From positions 4,666,058-4,730,057 of the forward strand of contig CAJNOP010000001.1 of assembly GCA_905250075.1 (NCBI GenBank): a stretch of DNA of 64,000 nt, given 5' to 3'. Under the pieces are notes generated by a model. It did no database searches. It had not been told where the DNA came from and saw nothing but the letters and a program-made list of their open reading frames with translations. This document shows, one piece after another, positions 61,349 to 64,000 of this stretch (within the stretch, counting starts at the first letter, position 1; each line of letters starts with the position of its first letter). This DNA is from Rotaria sp. Silwood1 (Eukaryota > Rotifera > Eurotatoria > Philodinida > Philodinidae). Position numbers and translations under genes: made by a program.

Positions 61349-61924
61349 CAGAGATGTCCATCGCGGCGCTGCCGCGCCGCCGCCGCTGCCGCTGCCGCTG
61401 CCGCGGTGGCGGTGGCGGCGCGGCAGCGGCAGGTTTTTAAAAAAAATCACCGCGGCAGCGGCGCGGTAGCGGCAGATTTTTTTAAAAGTCATCGCGGCAG
61501 CGGCGCGGTAGCGGCAGGTTTTTTAAAAAATCATCGCGGCAGCGGCGCGGCAGCGGTAGGATTTTTTTGGAGGGCATTGAAAAACTGTATGAATTTAATG
61601 GAATTTCACGATTTACAAATGAAACGCCCTGATATTGAATAAATCTGATGGACTAGTACCCATATCTCTGGTCAAATATAGTCACAGCAGTGAAATTAGA
61701 AACACTTTTTTGAAAATCGTCGCGGCAGCGGCGCGGTGGCGGCACGTTTATTTTATAATTCATCGCGGCAGCGTTTCTTTTATAAGTCATCGCGGTGCGG
61801 CAGCGTCGCGGCAACATTTTTTTATAAACCGCCGCGGCGCGGCAGCGGTGCGGCAGCTTTTTTTTTCTAAGGCCGCGGCGCGGCAGCGGCAGCGGCAGAT
61901 TTTCAGCCGCGATGGACATCTCTG
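61349..61924. mobile_element. GC-rich hAT-like MITE with GCGGCAGCGG tandem repeats
   Basis: Ends CAGAGATGTCCATCGCGG and its exact complement, flanked by the perfect 8-mer GTCTATAG (61341-61348 and 61925-61932). This is the hallmark of a hAT-type insertion. The interior is made of GCGGCAGCGGCGCGGTAGCG-type blocks alternating with T/A-rich stretches. A roughly 42-bp tandem unit occurs at least three times (61431-61560), and scattered copies return at 61720-61910. The centre (about 61575-61715) is unique AT-rich sequence. Ala/Arg-rich open frames on both strands are repeat artefacts. No transposase. Confidence 0.9.
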
Positions 61925-61932
61925 GTCTATAG

Positions 61933-62318
61933 CTTGTTTCTGAGAAGATCGAACGTTTTTAATAAATTTTCGCTGGTGGATCCAACAATTTTCCAAATGA
62001 AATATTTTTTTGTACAATAAAATTATTGATCATAAACAATTTATATTTGTTTTTCTGTTTTTCTAAATTTTTTTATAACAATATGAGGATTTTAACATAA
62101 TATATTTTTATTAAAGTCATCAAAATTAACTTGAATTCCCTAATAAACTTTTTTTTTCTTGTTTGGGTACATCTATTGACTTAAGAGATCTGAATTTGAT
62201 AAACCTAGTATGATCCATTCATGTTACAAGTTCGTATTTATTTATTTTCAAAGGAATGAATATATCGATAGTTCATTTCGATAATCGACTATAAAAAAGA
62301 AAGAATAGATGTCCTTTA
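61933..62318. other. Short spacer without recognised features
   Basis: AT-rich sequence between two transposon insertions. Confidence 0.5.
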
Positions 62319-62507
62319 TTAAGGGGGCCCCCCCCCTCAGAAAAGTCAATTTTTCGAAAAAAACTCGATTTTGAGATTTATACATATTCTGATAGCCCTT
62401 GTAATGAACTACAACCTAGCATAATTTGTTTTGCCAAAACGTGTACATTGGTCTTTTTTTCTGGCGAATTTCTTTTCTGAGGATGTGCTACTGAGGCAAA
62501 AAGGGTG

Positions 62508-62904
62508 TTTCATAATAACTGAGGATACAGTGTTAATGATATTTTTCATACTTTTGTTTGACCAATAGAGCTGAAATTTTTATGACATATAGAACTAATC
62601 AAGATCTTTTAGTTCTGAAAGTTTCAACTCTCTAGCTGTGACTACCGATAAAATACATCAATCGAATTGAAATACATAAAGTTTCGTATTCGATTTTTAC
62701 CGAAAAATGGGGCAAAAAGTGAGTATGAAAACTTATGTATTTCAATTTGATCGGTGTATTGTACCGTTAGTCGTAGCCAGAGAGCTGAAACTTTCAAAAC
62801 TAAAAGATCTTGATTAGTTCTATATGTCGTAAAAATTTCAGTTCTATCATTCAAACAAAAGAATGAAAAATATCATTAACACTGTATTCTCAGTTATTAT
62901 GAAA
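62508..62904. mobile_element. Nested long palindromic element
   Basis: Inverted arms of about 180 bp, from TTTCATAATAACTGAG at the left to CTCAGTTATTATGAAA at the right, with a short A-rich/TGGGGC centre near 62700-62725. Arms are highly similar by eye (shared AGAACTAATCAAGATCTTTT and AATTGAAATACATAA). It lies inside the TTAA-flanked element. Confidence 0.8.
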
Positions 62905-63459
62905 TATCTTTTATGAACTTCAATTGTATGTAAATGCTTGTAGCTTTCTAACACAAAAGTTAATTTCATAAAGGTTTCAACGATGTTGAATTGAATGCAC
63001 GCATTTATACAAGTATGTAATTCATTTTCTGTCCTATGCATTGTATAGGAACAATGCTTTCGTGAAATATATTTCGTGAAATATATACAACCATTTTGAA
63101 TAGGTAAAAGTTTATAAATATAATCACGCGAACTAACCATACATTTGATAAAACATCCGTAACATGACGTGACATCTACGTATAAGAAACTACGACCACA
63201 ATTTCGGTACGATATGTACCATTAACCATATTATGATATGTCCCCATATAGGCTATCAATATAGCTTAATGAATAGTGTGAAAATATTAGGAGATAAGTA
63301 GACTTATTTCGAATAAAGACACTTACTGCACTAAAAAGCCTTGTTTTTCGTTTTTCTCAAAATCAGATTTTTCGTGTGTGCAGTGTATACGGGCAGGTTT
63401 TTCTCCATAACGATTCGACATGGAAATGATAATTTTTTTTTATTATATAGGTGACATGC

Positions 63460-63629
63460 AGGGCTAGGCCTTGACAGGCTCCGATTTTTAAATTTCTCTT
63501 TTGCTGAAATAAAAAGCTGAGACACTTTATTTTCATTAGCACCTTGAATTTGAAAGTTTTTCGAAAAACGTCTTTTAAAAATCAAATAAAGGGAAACTCA
63601 AAAATCGGGTCTTGTCAAGTCCTAGCCCT
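63460..63629. mobile_element. Nested ~170-bp TIR element
   Basis: The left end AGGGCTAGGCCTTGACA and the right end TGTCAAGTCCTAGCCCT are imperfect inverted copies. Similarity continues through CCGATTTTTAAATTTC on the left and its counterpart on the right. No clear target duplication seen. Confidence 0.6.
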
Positions 63630-63861
63630 AAGGGCACTCTACAATCTGAAAGCTGCCCCATCACTCTAGCTTGTATCTTTATTGCAAAAAACTTGCCCTA
63701 TTTTTGACCAATAAAGAGCCTAGAACCCATATATAACTTTGAGATTTGGAGGAGATATTTTAACGATAACCTATTCTAGCCAAGACTAACATTCCCTGAT
63801 ATTTTGGTTGAAATCGGATGAAAAATAACAAAGTTCGTTCCTGAGGGGGGGCCCCCCTTAA

Positions 63862-64000
63862 GTTTGAAAATAATGTGTTCCTATTTTAAATGAATTCTTG
63901 ATTAAGTCATTATTTCACTAATAATAATAATAATACATTTATTTAGTATATAATCATTTTTACTGTTGTTAAGAATGCATTTAAACAGTTGAACTATCTA
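63862..64000. other. Right edge of window, nothing recognised
   Basis: AT-rich, with a short AAT microsatellite (63919-63936). The window ends here. Confidence 0.5.

Larger units (their letters stand above)
62323..63857. mobile_element. TTAA-flanked piggyBac-like non-autonomous element
   Basis: The left end reads TTAA then GGGGGCCCCCCCCCTCAG (62319 on). The right end reads CTGAGGGGGGGCCCCCC then TTAA (63858-63861). The inverted ends with a TTAA target duplication fit piggyBac-type insertion. The interior is about 1.5 kb, has no transposase-like frame and contains two further inverted-repeat elements (62508-62904 and 63460-63629). The G/C-palindromic ends are unusual, so superfamily assignment is tentative. 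Confidence 0.65.

Noticed and set aside
61406-62017. Ala/Arg-rich frames on both strands
   Set aside because: They are translations of the GCGGCAGCGG tandem repeats of a MITE with clear 8-bp target duplication.
1-64000. CRISPR arrays, bacterial operons, riboswitches
   Set aside because: Intron-rich metazoan genes show this is nuclear eukaryotic DNA. The tandem arrays seen have no spacer structure and lie in transposons.

Overview
The window is eukaryotic nuclear DNA from an invertebrate animal. It is strongly AT-rich. Its genes have many short introns (mostly 50-75 bp, GT-AG, with T-rich 3' ends) and it carries many small inverted-repeat elements. All confidently identified proteins are metazoan families (CAMSAP/Patronin, CSTF1, FAM199X, a titin/UNC-89-type muscle Ig protein). 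A bdelloid rotifer is my best guess, from intron size, base composition and a gene pair spaced as if trans-spliced. This is inference and not proven by any single feature.

Layout. Positions 1-10.3 kb hold no convincing gene. They hold a series of foldback/MITE-like elements (116-685, 1715-2033, 2775-3174, 4883-5282, 6768-7231, 7665-7803) and a degenerate GGTATA/CCAGTC satellite (about 4290-5810). A seven-exon CAMSAP-like gene runs on the minus strand (13528 to 10354). After about 4 kb without recognisable genes, CSTF1 (six exons, 17493-19138) is followed only 100 nt later by the acceptor-like start of FAM199X (19242-20258), both on plus; this is a candidate operon.

From about 24.9 kb (perhaps 22.4 kb) to 56,995 there is one giant plus-strand gene. 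I could join 42 exons with consistent phases, giving 20,391 nt or 6,796 residues in one frame. It encodes about 57 Ig I-set domains, a roughly 900-residue acidic low-complexity segment near the N-terminus, a Gly/Lys-rich linker, and no visible fibronectin-III or kinase domain. The C-terminal 41 Ig domains form seven cycles of a six-domain super-repeat (A-B-C-D-E-F). Introns recur at homologous points: inside the core Trp codon, and at domain borders in phase 1.

The last 7 kb is transposon-rich: a decayed hAT element with perfect 8-bp target duplication and telomere-like GGGTA subterminal repeats (57568-59715); a very GC-rich hAT-like MITE, also with a perfect 8-bp duplication (61349-61924); and a TTAA-flanked, piggyBac-like element (62323-63857) that contains two nested inverted-repeat elements.

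No prokaryotic features, CRISPR arrays, rRNA genes or convincing tRNA genes were seen. tRNAs were judged by eye only.
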